64,000 nucleotides of DNA from an uncultured Clostridia bacterium (GTDB lineage Bacteria; Bacillota; Clostridia; Christensenellales; CAG-138), in NCBI GenBank assembly GCA_934633985.1, contig CAKTYU010000001.1, positions 62,001-126,000 on the forward strand, in the 5' to 3' direction. The translations under genes were made by a program, and so were the position numbers. Shown in pieces: positions 53,127-60,224 of the stretch; within the stretch, counting starts at the first letter, position 1; the number at the start of each line of letters is the position of its first letter. A model generated the notes under the pieces. It was given only the letters and a program-made list of their open reading frames with translations, searched no databases and was not told the origin of the DNA.

Positions 53127-53269
53127 CGCGGCATACAAGTAAACTGATTGATAAAATAGATAACAGCCGACATGATATCTTAGCTTTGTATTTGTAATAA
53201 GCCCGAATAGGTGCTATTATAAATACAGATAAAGAACCGGCTGAAATAAAAACCTCTTATTCTTATTTC

Positions 53270-53767
53270 TTACTTGACCAATACAGCGGAGAAAGAAACA
53301 CTGCCATGAAGGGCAGTGCTTCTTTTTTTCGTAAAATGTTGCCCTTTCAGCGCAGCGGCATCTGCTGCCATGTCCTCGGTAATATCGGTTATCGGGTCGC
53401 CCGTACACTGGAGAGAGGCGGCGGTGAAGGGTACGCCGTTGGGGTCGGCGGGGTATACGCCCTTGGAGTGCATGGTATAGTAGCCCATAAGCCCCGCGGC
53501 CTCGATCTCCTCCAGCGTCGCATCGCGCAGGCATTGGTGTATCATGGTGCCTATCATCTCCCAGTGGGCGAGCTCCTCGGTGCCTATGTCGTTGCAGGTG
53601 GCCTTTACCCGGTTATCCGGCATGGAGAAGCGCTGGGTAAGGTAGCGGCAGCCTGCGGCAAGCTCGCTGTCAGGCCCGCCGTATTGGGCCATGAGCGCCT
53701 TTGCCATGCGGGGGTTGGGCGTTGTTATGTTTACGGGGTATTCCAGCTTTTTCTGATAGATCCACAT
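53270..53767 (-). CDS. cotJC: cotJC, 5' segment (gene split by a 12.5-kb element)
   Basis: 135 genuine codons (53767-53363) plus the core, then read-through into the element for 30 foreign codons to a stop at 53270. The genuine part starts MWIYQKKLEYPVNITTPNP and ends GDPITDITEDMAA. It carries Glu35, Glu65 and His68, in the places of Mn ligands of Mn-catalases, but lacks the second half of the four-helix bundle. After the core, GAT (Asp) stands where joining would give GAG (Glu136). Starts 15 bp after cotJB. CotJC sits in the spore coat and is catalase-like. Confidence 0.92.
   Translation of the reverse strand: MWIYQKKLEYPVNITTPNPRMAKALMAQYGGPDSELAAGCRYLTQRFSMPDNRVKATCNDIGTEELAHWEMIGTMIHQCLRDATLEEIEAAGLMGYYTMHSKGVYPADPNGVPFTAASLQCTGDPITDITEDMAADAAALKGQHFTKKRSTALHGSVSFSAVLVK
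53294..53329 (+). terminator. Terminator of the pst operon
   Basis: CACTGCC/GGCAGTG stem (53299-53305 with 53312-53318), extended by AAGAA/TTCTT, then a seven-T run. It stands 4 bp inside the element end and keeps pst transcription from running antisense into cotJC. Confidence 0.85.
53333..53362. other. Recombination site at the cotJC 5'-segment junction (attL-like)
   Basis: Plus strand: AAAATGTTGCCCTTTC (53333-53348), AGCG, CAGCGGCA (53353-53360), core TC (53361-53362), then cotJC. The two arms of the element are reverse complements except for the four-base spacer. Confidence 0.88.
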
Positions 53768-53782
53768 TTAGTCTTTTCCTCC

Positions 53783-54031
53783 TTAATCCCAGGGCCATTC
53801 GCTGCAAACGTAGCAGCCCGCGGCGGTGGCGGAGTGGCCGAAGTTCATAAGCGGGCCGTACTGCTCCTCGTACGCCGCGATAAGCTCCTTGAGCCGGGCG
53901 GAGTAGTACAGGTAATCGCTGCGGGCGGCGTTGTCGCCGGGGTGGGTGTCGAGATACAGGTTAAGCTCTACTGAAACGAACTGATATTCGCTTATGGTTT
54001 TAAGCAGGTCACACTTGGTCATGTCGTTCAT
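53783..54031 (-). CDS. cotJB: Spore coat protein CotJB
   Basis: 82 residues. FVSVELNLYLDTHPGDNAARSDY and the tail GPLMNFG with WPWD are CotJB traits. Needed with CotJA and CotJC for their assembly in the coat of Bacillus subtilis. Start with AAGGAGG upstream, 10 bp after cotJA. Confidence 0.9.
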   Translation of the reverse strand: MNDMTKCDLLKTISEYQFVSVELNLYLDTHPGDNAARSDYLYYSARLKELIAAYEEQYGPLMNFGHSATAAGCYVCSEWPWD

Positions 54032-54041
54032 GGCAGCCTCC

Positions 54042-54287
54042 TTACATTACGAGCTCCGGAAAGAGCGTGCCGCTGATCAGGGCCTCGCAGGGGCAGTAGC
54101 CCTGAAGGTAGTCCTGATCCGGAAAGTATGCGGCAGCCAGGGGGACGCTGTTCGCGGCCGATTCGGGGTAGCCGCCGCTGTCCCAGCCGGAGCAGGGCCG
54201 GGTGCTTGCGGCGCCGGCGCCCACAAGTATTCCGCTGTCTGAGCAGACAGGCTCTGCACAGCGGCAGGTATTGTTTTTCAGATTCAC
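54042..54287 (-). CDS. cotJA: Spore coat-associated protein CotJA
   Basis: 81 residues, GTG start with AAGGAGG. The C-terminal half has the CotJA pattern LAAAYFPDQDYLQGYCPCEALISGTLFPEL (shortened: AAAYFPDQ, ALISGTLFPEL). The first half is Cys/Gly-rich and not conserved. First gene of the cotJABC operon. Upstream, GCATATT at 54345-54351 (minus) fits a mother-cell sigma-E -35, but I find no -10 at the right spacing. Confidence 0.85.
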   Translation of the reverse strand: MNLKNNTCRCAEPVCSDSGILVGAGAASTRPCSGWDSGGYPESAANSVPLAAAYFPDQDYLQGYCPCEALISGTLFPELVM

Positions 54288-54377
54288 GGTTTTGCCTCCT
54301 TAGCGCCCCGCGATATGGTATTGCAGGGCATTTATATATGGCATAATATGCAGGGTATGTACGGTAAGGTTACAAAA

Positions 54378-54402
54378 AAGGAGCCGGCATTGCCGGCTCC
54401 TT
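54378..54402. terminator. Terminator of the large membrane-anchored protein gene
   Basis: 11-bp perfect stem (54378-54388 with 54392-54402), loop three bases, with a T-run on the minus strand. Confidence 0.85.
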
Positions 54403-54419
54403 GGCTGCGGTTTTTTGCG

Positions 54420-56159
54420 TTATGCGGCGGCCTGATCCGTTGTGGCCGCGCCGTCCTGCTCTGCGGGGGTCTCCGCCGTAGCGGCCTCAGTGGCCGGGGT
54501 CACGGCGGGCGCAGCGTATGCGACGGAGGGGATAAAGGAGAGCGCCATATACTCTTCGCCTGCGGCGGAGTCAAGGTCGATGTGGGCTATGGTGAACTGC
54601 ACGTCGGTCTTGGAGCCTTCCTTCAAAGCGGCCTCATGGTAGAACAGGCGGAAGCTGCCGTCCTTAAGGCGCACCAGCAGGCCGATGGGCTTCTCGGGGG
54701 AAGCTACCATCTCGGGGGCCGCGGCTTCCTCCTCGGCCTTCTTTTTATCCTTGCTGTCCTTCTTGGAGGTATCCGCCTCCTTGGCCTTCTCTATCTGCAC
54801 GGATGCGTTGGGGAAGCTGTTGAGGTACACCACGCGGAAGTCGCTCTCGGCAATCCACTCCGAATAGCTGGCCCAGTTGTTGCCGGACATGGATTCCATC
54901 GTCAGGGCGGGGCTGCCCTCGGTGTAGCTGACGAAGGAGCCGGCAGGCGTGGCGGCAGTCTCGGCGGCGGCAGCTTCGGCTTTCTTTTTATCCTTGCTGT
55001 CCTTGCCGTCCTTGGAGGTATCCTCGGCGGGCTTGGGCTCGCCTATGGTGCCCTTTATATAGGCGGTGTTGATGTTTGTGGCGAGGGTCTCCAAAAGCTG
55101 CTCGCGGTTGGCAGAAAGGCTGTACAGCTCGGAGTTCAGCCCGTTAACGCCCTCGAGGGTGAGGCTGGGCAGGAAGCGCTGTATGTAGGGCGCATAATCC
55201 TGATTGGACATATAGGCGGAGGCCGCGTCCGCAGTGCCGAGCGCAAGGGCGCTGGTGCGGAAGTCCGAATATGCGTTTACATCGGCAAAGGAATCAAGAG
55301 CCGCCCGGAAGACGGTATCGCCTGCGCCGGAGGCCGCCTCGTTGACGGTGGCTATGGCGGGGCTTTCAATGCCGAACTTGGAAAGCGCCTTTACCTGATC
55401 TGCATTTGCGAGGGCCTCTGCAAACAGCTTGTCGGTGGCGTTCATGGTTATGACGATGGAGCCGTTTGCAACGGTGAGCTGGGTCAGGTCGTTCAGGAAG
55501 GGATGTATGCTGCGGCTTATCTTTACGTTGAGCGCGGAGGGCTCGACGTCAAAGCGGCCGCAGACGAAGCCCATGGGCAGACCCCAGCCGTTGCCCAGCC
55601 TTATGCTGTTCACGGAAATAGTGATGTCGGTATCGTCCACGGACACGCCGCAGTTGGCGGACAGGGGTATGCGGACGCTGCCGAAGCAGGTAAGCTCAAT
55701 ATTTGCGGTGAGGGCGTTGTTGTCGGTGGATATACCCATGCCGGAGAGCCGGATGTTCTTGCTCGCCAATGCGGAGTCCATCTTTTCCAGCCTTTCAAAG
55801 GCGCCCGTCTGGTAGAGCAGCCACCACAGGTCGTTCTTATCCAGCTTTACGGACATGGTCTTATCCGCGGAGGAGAAGGTATAACGCTGGGTGAAATCCA
55901 TGGGCTGGCTCTGCACACATTCGGTGATGTTGTCGTACTCTGCGCCGCACTTCTGGAGATAAAGCAGGAAGCCGGCGAAGGCAGCCACAAGCACCAGTAT
56001 CACGGCGAGCACTATCAGCAGAGCCGTCTTTATGCGCTTTTTCCTTTGCTTTTTCTTCCGGCGGGCTTCGCGGGCGGCTTCCTTGCGCGCCGCGCGCTCC
56101 GCAGCCTCTTCGTCTGTAAGTATTCTTTCAGTTTCCCTTACGGGGGTATCGGTTTCCAT
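54420..56159 (-). CDS. Large single-pass membrane protein of unknown function
   Basis: 579 residues. Highly charged N terminus (residues 1-45, RKKKQRKKRIK), one membrane helix (about 46-68), and an extracytoplasmic region. Two low-complexity insertions repeat the motif KDSKDKKKAE (encoded at about 54984-55024 and 54741-54774), each beside Ala-rich stretches; the C terminus is Ala/Thr/Pro-rich. I do not recognise a catalytic motif. AAAGGA precedes the ATG. It stands alone between cotJA and iscR. Confidence 0.75.
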   Translation of the reverse strand: METDTPVRETERILTDEEAAERAARKEAAREARRKKKQRKKRIKTALLIVLAVILVLVAAFAGFLLYLQKCGAEYDNITECVQSQPMDFTQRYTFSSADKTMSVKLDKNDLWWLLYQTGAFERLEKMDSALASKNIRLSGMGISTDNNALTANIELTCFGSVRIPLSANCGVSVDDTDITISVNSIRLGNGWGLPMGFVCGRFDVEPSALNVKISRSIHPFLNDLTQLTVANGSIVITMNATDKLFAEALANADQVKALSKFGIESPAIATVNEAASGAGDTVFRAALDSFADVNAYSDFRTSALALGTADAASAYMSNQDYAPYIQRFLPSLTLEGVNGLNSELYSLSANREQLLETLATNINTAYIKGTIGEPKPAEDTSKDGKDSKDKKKAEAAAAETAATPAGSFVSYTEGSPALTMESMSGNNWASYSEWIAESDFRVVYLNSFPNASVQIEKAKEADTSKKDSKDKKKAEEEAAAPEMVASPEKPIGLLVRLKDGSFRLFYHEAALKEGSKTDVQFTIAHIDLDSAAGEEYMALSFIPSVAYAAPAVTPATEAATAETPAEQDGAATTDQAAA

Positions 56160-56370
56160 ATTTCAACTATCCTTTCATTGTTCCGGCACAGCGTAAAGCG
56201 AGGGTCGGCCGGTGCAAATAATGGTAACGACATATATAACTGCATATATGTACATTGTGCATTTTATCACGCGGAGCCGAATCTAACAAGAGTATAGTGA
56301 AAAATGACATATTTTGCCCGATATAAAAGGGCAAAAAGCGGGCATAAGGGCGCCGCGGGGCGCAAAAAAT

Positions 56371-56460
56371 AATTCCCAGCGGACAGGTGGAAATTATTGA
56401 CACGCCGAAACCGCGATGGTATACTTAGCCGTAGAAAATCACAGTATACAGGTGGGAATT
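56371..56460 (+). promoter_or_regulatory. Promoter and likely autoregulatory operators of iscR-iscS-iscU
   Basis: TTGACA (56397-56402), 17-bp spacer, TATACT (56420-56425). AATTCCCA (56371-56378) and TGGAAATT (56388-56395) form a near palindrome just upstream, and TGGGAATT recurs at 56453-56460 beyond the start of transcription; ACAGGTGG precedes each of the last two. These flank the promoter as Rrf2-type sites do. The rest of the 56160-56474 gap holds no gene I can support. Confidence 0.65.
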
Positions 56461-56474
56461 GAGGTGATGGGTCT

Positions 56475-56927
56475 ATGAGGCTGTCCACAAAGGGCAGATA
56501 CGGCCTGAAGGCCATGGTGGACCTTACCGTGGCATACGGCGGCGGATATGTGAGCATATCTACCCTGGCGCAGCAGCAGGGCATAAGCGAATCCTACCTT
56601 GAGCAGCTTATCGCCTCCCTTAAAAGGGCGGGGCTCGTCGAATCCGTAAGGGGCGCCCAGGGCGGATACGCGCTGTCCCGAAGGCCGGAGGATATAGACG
56701 TGGGCGAGGTGCTGCGCGCGCTTGAGGGCAGTACCTCTATAATGGACTGCGTGGATGTGAACGGCGCAGGCTGCGGCAATGCGTGCAGTTGCAGCGCGAG
56801 GCCGCTTTGGCTAAGGCTGCAAAACAGGATAGACGAGGTGCTGGATACGACTACACTCGCCGATATGGCGGCGGATTATAAAACACAGTTGAGACGCTTT
56901 GATGGCGCTCAGGAGAGGAAAAACTGA
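56475..56927 (+). CDS. Rrf2-family regulator (IscR/CymR-like)
   Basis: 150 residues. N-terminal winged helix (MRLSTKGRYGLKAMVDL, SISTLAQQQGISESYLEQLI). The cysteines in CVDVNGAGCGNACSCS (residues 96-111) suggest an iron-sulfur cluster as in IscR rather than CymR, which lacks them. First gene of the isc operon; iscS starts 1 bp after the stop. Confidence 0.9.
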   Translation: MRLSTKGRYGLKAMVDLTVAYGGGYVSISTLAQQQGISESYLEQLIASLKRAGLVESVRGAQGGYALSRRPEDIDVGEVLRALEGSTSIMDCVDVNGAGCGNACSCSARPLWLRLQNRIDEVLDTTTLADMAADYKTQLRRFDGAQERKN

Positions 56928-56928
56928 C

Positions 56929-58089
56929 ATGAGAAGAGTATATATGGACAACGCGGCCACGACGGCCCTCGCGCCGGAGGTCCTGGAGCAGATGATGCCG
57001 TACCTTACCGAAAAATACGGCAACCCCTCCAGCGTACATTCCTTCGGGCGGGAGGCAAAGGAGGGGCTGGACAAGGCCCGTGGGCAGCTTGCAAGGGCCA
57101 TCAACGCGGAGCTTGACGAGCTGATCTTCACCGGCTGCGGCACGGAGAGCGACAATACCGTGCTGCTGGGCGTTGCCGAGCGCTACAAGAGCAAGGGCAA
57201 CCACATAATAACCACGAATGTGGAGCATCACGCCATACTGCACACCTGCGAATACCTCGAAAAGCACGGCTGCGAGGTGACCTACCTTCCCGTGGACGAA
57301 AACGGCATGGTTACGGCGGAGCAGGTAAAAAATGCCATAAGGGACAATACCGTGCTGGTGTCCGTAATGTTTGCCAACAACGAGGTGGGTACTATAATGC
57401 CCATCGCCGAGATAGGCAGGGTATGCAAGGAAAAAGGAGTGCTTTTCCACACGGACGCGGTGCAGGCGGTGGGCCATGTGCCCATAGACGTAAAGGCCAT
57501 GAATATAGACATGCTCTCCCTCTCCGCCCATAAGTTCCACGGGCCCAAGGGCGTGGGCGCGCTGTATGTGCGAAGGGGCATACGCCTTCCTTCATATATA
57601 ATGGGCGGCGCGCAGGAGCGGGGCCGCAGGGCGGGAACCGAAAACACCGCGGGCATAATCGGCCTCGGCGCGGCGATAGAGCTTGCGTGCAATAATATGG
57701 AAGAAAATGCCAGGCGCATGACAGCGCTGAGGGACAGGCTCATGGAGGGCATAGAGCGCGAAATACCCTATGTAAAGCTAAACGGCCACCGTACACAGCG
57801 CCTTCCCAACAACGTGAATTACAGCATAAAGTTCATAGAGGGAGAATCCATACTGCTTATGCTGGATATGAACGGCATAGCGGCCTCGTCGGGCTCCGCC
57901 TGCACCTCCGGCTCACTGGACCCCTCCCACGTGCTGCTCGCGTTGGGGCTGCCCCACGAGATAGCCCACGGCTCCGTGAGGCTCACCCTTGGCGACGACA
58001 CCACCGAGGAGGATGTGGATTACGTAATAGAGGTGCTGAAAAAGACCACGGAACGGCTTCGCGCCATGTCACCGCTGTACAAGGGATAA
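56929..58089 (+). CDS. iscS: Cysteine desulfurase IscS/NifS
   Basis: 386 residues. VYMDNAATTALAPEVLEQM, the PLP lysine in SLSAHKFHGPKGVGALYVR and the mobile catalytic Cys loop SSGSACTSGSLDPSHVLLAL are all present. It supplies sulfur for cluster assembly on IscU. Start at 56929 with AGGAGAGG upstream. Confidence 0.95.
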   Translation: MRRVYMDNAATTALAPEVLEQMMPYLTEKYGNPSSVHSFGREAKEGLDKARGQLARAINAELDELIFTGCGTESDNTVLLGVAERYKSKGNHIITTNVEHHAILHTCEYLEKHGCEVTYLPVDENGMVTAEQVKNAIRDNTVLVSVMFANNEVGTIMPIAEIGRVCKEKGVLFHTDAVQAVGHVPIDVKAMNIDMLSLSAHKFHGPKGVGALYVRRGIRLPSYIMGGAQERGRRAGTENTAGIIGLGAAIELACNNMEENARRMTALRDRLMEGIEREIPYVKLNGHRTQRLPNNVNYSIKFIEGESILLMLDMNGIAASSGSACTSGSLDPSHVLLALGLPHEIAHGSVRLTLGDDTTEEDVDYVIEVLKKTTERLRAMSPLYKG

Positions 58090-58116
58090 ATCAACAAGAA
58101 AAAGGAGAAAAGCTAT

Positions 58117-58548
58117 ATGTATACCGAAAAAGTACTCGATCATTTCAGCAATCCCCGCAACATGGGCGAGCTTAAGGACGCAAACGGAGTGGGCATGGTA
58201 GGCAACGCCAAGTGCGGCGACATCATGCAGATGTTCCTTAAAATAAACGACGACGGCATAATCGAGGACGTGGGCTTTAAGACCTTTGGCTGCGGCGCTG
58301 CCATAGCCACCAGCTCCATGGCCACGGACATGATAAAGGGCAAGAGCGTAGACGACGCGCTGAAGCTCTCAAACGCCGCTGTGGTGGAGGCGCTGGAGGG
58401 GCTGCCCCCGCAGAAGATACACTGCTCCGTGCTGGCCGAGGAAGCGGTAAAGGCCGCCCTCGAGGATTACTATAAGCGCAAGGGCATGGAGATGCCCGAG
58501 GAGCTCAAGAAAAAGGCGGAGCATAAGGACGTACACGAGGTCCAGTAA
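58117..58548 (+). CDS. iscU: Iron-sulfur cluster scaffold IscU/NifU N-domain
   Basis: 143 residues. The three scaffold cysteines are in GNAKCGDIMQ, TFGCGAAIA and IHCSVLAEEA. It lies 27 bp after iscS. The tail beyond residue 120 is Lys/Glu-rich, as in clostridial forms. Confidence 0.94.
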   Translation: MYTEKVLDHFSNPRNMGELKDANGVGMVGNAKCGDIMQMFLKINDDGIIEDVGFKTFGCGAAIATSSMATDMIKGKSVDDALKLSNAAVVEALEGLPPQKIHCSVLAEEAVKAALEDYYKRKGMEMPEELKKKAEHKDVHEVQ

Positions 58549-58634
58549 TAAAGTCTGGAATTGAATACATAACTTGACATAGTTGCCTCGCTGCTTTATG
58601 GGAAGAATAAGCCCGAAAGGAGTGAGGCTTTTTT

Positions 58635-58793
58635 ATGAAAACCGTATCGTTTATGGCGGGAATGGCAGCCGGTATGGTAATGGCGGGCGCGGCGCTGTCC
58701 GCGGCGTACCCGGACGTGCCCAAGAGAATGGGAAGGGACGCCAGGAAGGCGGCCCGCTGCGGCAGGCGCATCGTGAACAGCGTGCTCAAATAA
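58635..58793 (+). CDS. 52-residue membrane-anchored small protein
   Basis: ATG at 58635 with AAAGGAG 12 bases upstream and TAA at 58791-58793. Sequence: hydrophobic Met/Ala/Gly-rich helix (residues 6-24, FMAGMAAGMVMAGAALSAA), then a basic tail (KRMGRDARKAARCGRR). TTGACA at 58574-58579 with TATGGG 17 bp on, and a strong terminator behind it, frame it as an independent transcription unit. Function unknown; such short Ala/Met anchored proteins recur in Clostridia. Confidence 0.7.
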   Translation: MKTVSFMAGMAAGMVMAGAALSAAYPDVPKRMGRDARKAARCGRRIVNSVLK

Positions 58794-58813
58794 GGCCGCA
58801 GGCCGGCGAAAAG

Positions 58814-58846
58814 ATGACCCATTTGCGAACAATGGGTCATTTTTTG
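58814..58846 (+). terminator. Terminator of the small gene
   Basis: 10-bp perfect stem (58814-58823 with 58831-58840) then TTTTTTG. Confidence 0.9.
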
Positions 58847-58920
58847 TGTAATAGCGCTTTGCCGGTTTACAAAAATATGGTAAAAAGGGTATAATTTAGG
58901 TGAATGGAGGGCTTGACACT

Positions 58921-59193
58921 ATGGGCGACCAGACAAACGAAACCGTACACTTCAAGATACAAAAGGAACGCACCAAGGCCGGAGATGTGCTCATGCGGGT
59001 ATACGAGGCCATGTCTGAGAGGGGCTACGACCCCGTAAACCAGATAGTCGGCTATCTTATCTCCGGCGACCCCACGTATATCACCAGCTATAACAACGCC
59101 AGATACCTTATACGCATGCTGGAGCGGGACGAGCTTCTCGAGGAACTGGTAAAGTACTATGTGGAGTCCCACGGCCCCACGGAGGGCGAATAA
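58921..59193 (+). CDS. IreB family regulatory protein (UPF0297)
   Basis: 90 residues. VHFKIQKERTKAGDVLMRVY and GYDPVNQIVGYLISGDPTYI are diagnostic. IreB is a substrate of the PASTA kinase in Enterococcus and affects cephalosporin resistance. TTTACA (58866-58871) and TATAAT (58890-58895, 18-bp spacing) form its promoter; GGAGGG precedes the ATG. First of ireB-ruvX-DUF1292. Confidence 0.93.
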   Translation: MGDQTNETVHFKIQKERTKAGDVLMRVYEAMSERGYDPVNQIVGYLISGDPTYITSYNNARYLIRMLERDELLEELVKYYVESHGPTEGE

Positions 59194-59257
59194 AGCAAAA
59201 ATGCGCCGCGCATTTTTCGCGGGCTTTTTAAATAATGTAAGGAATAAAGCTGATACC

Positions 59258-59680
59258 ATGATGAGAGTGCTTGCCCTTGACATAGGGGATAAACGCATTG
59301 GGGTGGCGGTGAGCGACCCGCTGGGCATTACAGCCCAGGGCCTCGAGACCTACACCCGGACGGGCGACCTTGATAAGGACACCGATTACCTTATAGACCT
59401 TGCCAACAAATACAAGCCGGTGCGGCTGCTTTTCGGTATGCCCCGCAATATGGACGGCAGCTACGGCTTCGCCAGCGAAAAGGTAAAGGAATTTGCCGCC
59501 GCCATGTGTGAAAAGTGGGACGGGGAGCATACCTTCTACGATGAGCGGCTAACCACCGTGCAGGCGGAAAGGGTGCTTTACGAGGCCGAGCTGGACTGGC
59601 GCAAGCGGCGCAAGGTGATAGACAAGCTGGCGGCGGTGGTGACCCTGGAGGGCTACCTTGCCACCAACCCAAAGCTTTGA
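59258..59680 (+). CDS. ruvX: Holliday-junction resolvase-like / pre-16S rRNA nuclease (YqgF/RuvX)
   Basis: 140 residues. RNase H-like fold with LALDIGDKRIGVAVSDPLG at the start, LLFGMPRNMDGSYG, and TFYDERLTTVQAERVL. Known roles: 16S rRNA 5' end maturation, possibly junction cleavage. I start at MMRV (59258) to match the family length; the upstream extension from 59159 overlaps ireB. Confidence 0.92.
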   Translation: MMRVLALDIGDKRIGVAVSDPLGITAQGLETYTRTGDLDKDTDYLIDLANKYKPVRLLFGMPRNMDGSYGFASEKVKEFAAAMCEKWDGEHTFYDERLTTVQAERVLYEAELDWRKRRKVIDKLAAVVTLEGYLATNPKL

Positions 59681-59695
59681 CAGGGAGATGAAAAG

Positions 59696-60013
59696 ATGAA
59701 AGACAGGAATATAATAGATCAGATAGGCGAAGACGTGGTGCTGCTGGATGAGGACGGAAAGGAGAACACCTTCGAACACATACTTACCTTTATGTATGAG
59801 GGTAAGAAATATGTAGCGCTTTCTCCCATTGCGGATGAGGAAAGCGCTATGGACGACGATGAGGCGGAGGTGGTGCTGTTCCAGATAACCAGCGAAAACG
59901 GAGAGGATACCTACGTCAGCATAGACAACGAGGTGCTGCTGGACGAAGTATTCGCCGAGTTTCTCGACCTCATGGACGAAATAAACGAGGAAGAGGAAGG
60001 GGAAAAGGAATAG
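59696..60013 (+). CDS. DUF1292 protein (YrzB-like)
   Basis: 105 residues, very acidic (many Asp/Glu; tail NEEEEGEKE). DVVLLDEDGKENTFEHILTF and YVALSPI fit DUF1292. Function unknown; order ireB-ruvX-DUF1292 is conserved in Firmicutes. Confidence 0.9.
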   Translation: MKDRNIIDQIGEDVVLLDEDGKENTFEHILTFMYEGKKYVALSPIADEESAMDDDEAEVVLFQITSENGEDTYVSIDNEVLLDEVFAEFLDLMDEINEEEEGEKE

Positions 60014-60023
60014 CCGGATCTAT

Positions 60024-60056
60024 AAAAAGGCCGTAAAGCTGCGGCTTTTTTTATTT
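60024..60056 (+). terminator. Terminator of ireB-ruvX-DUF1292
   Basis: Stem of AAAAAGGCCG with CGGCTTTTT (one bulged base) followed by T-run. Confidence 0.75.
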
Positions 60057-60062
60057 TTCCTG

Positions 60063-60224
60063 TTGCATACGGGGCGGACTTCGTGGTATACTCATACTCG
60101 TATGGGTATGCGAATGGAACGCATATATCACACACTCGGATGGACCGGCGGTTCGTGCCTGTGACATGGGCTGCCCGCACGGGAGGAAGTCCGGGGAGGA
60201 ATAAAAAACGAGGAGGATCATAAA
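60063..60224 (+). promoter_or_regulatory. rpsB promoter and 5' leader
   Basis: TTGCAT (60063-60068), 18-bp spacer, TATACT (60087-60092). The ~130-nt leader contains a hairpin around 60091-60108 and a GC-rich part (60139-60200), probably a site for autoregulation by ribosomal protein S2; I cannot assign a known RNA family. Confidence 0.6.

Larger units (their letters stand above)
40833..53360. mobile_element. Skin-like intervening element interrupting cotJC
   Basis: 12,528 bp between identical TC dinucleotides at 40833-40834 and 53361-53362. A large serine recombinase gene lies against the left end. The two ends carry arms that form an inverted repeat matching at 24 of 28 positions, as serine-integrase attP half-sites do. 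Deleting 40833-53360 fuses the cotJC halves in frame (EDMAA + EQKAR). Both halves of cotJC are intact otherwise, with no extra mutations seen. Cargo: LysR, yedF, cysteine desulfurase, two DUF3343 genes, a C_GCAxxG_C_C gene, a TDT transporter, a double-cubane reductase, pstSCAB and a HAD gene. No phage structural genes. Base composition is like the host, pointing to long residence. No recombination directionality factor is recognised. Confidence 0.9.

Noticed and set aside
40833..53360. The two cotJC parts as unrelated paralogues, or a simple deletion pseudogene
   Set aside because: The parts are exactly complementary, collinear, in the same frame across a shared dinucleotide, and flank a recombinase with symmetric arms.
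54288..54360. Sigma-E promoter of cotJA
   Set aside because: The -35-like GCATATT is good, but no matching -10 at the right spacing was found.
54315..56297. 660-codon plus-strand frame opposite the large membrane protein
   Set aside because: Shadow of the real minus-strand gene, which has a ribosome site, a membrane helix and normal codon use.
60160..60204. GGAGGAAGTCCGGGG before rpsB, reminiscent of the RNase P RNA core motif
   Set aside because: There is no room for the rest of RNase P RNA before rpsB and the flanking helices are missing.
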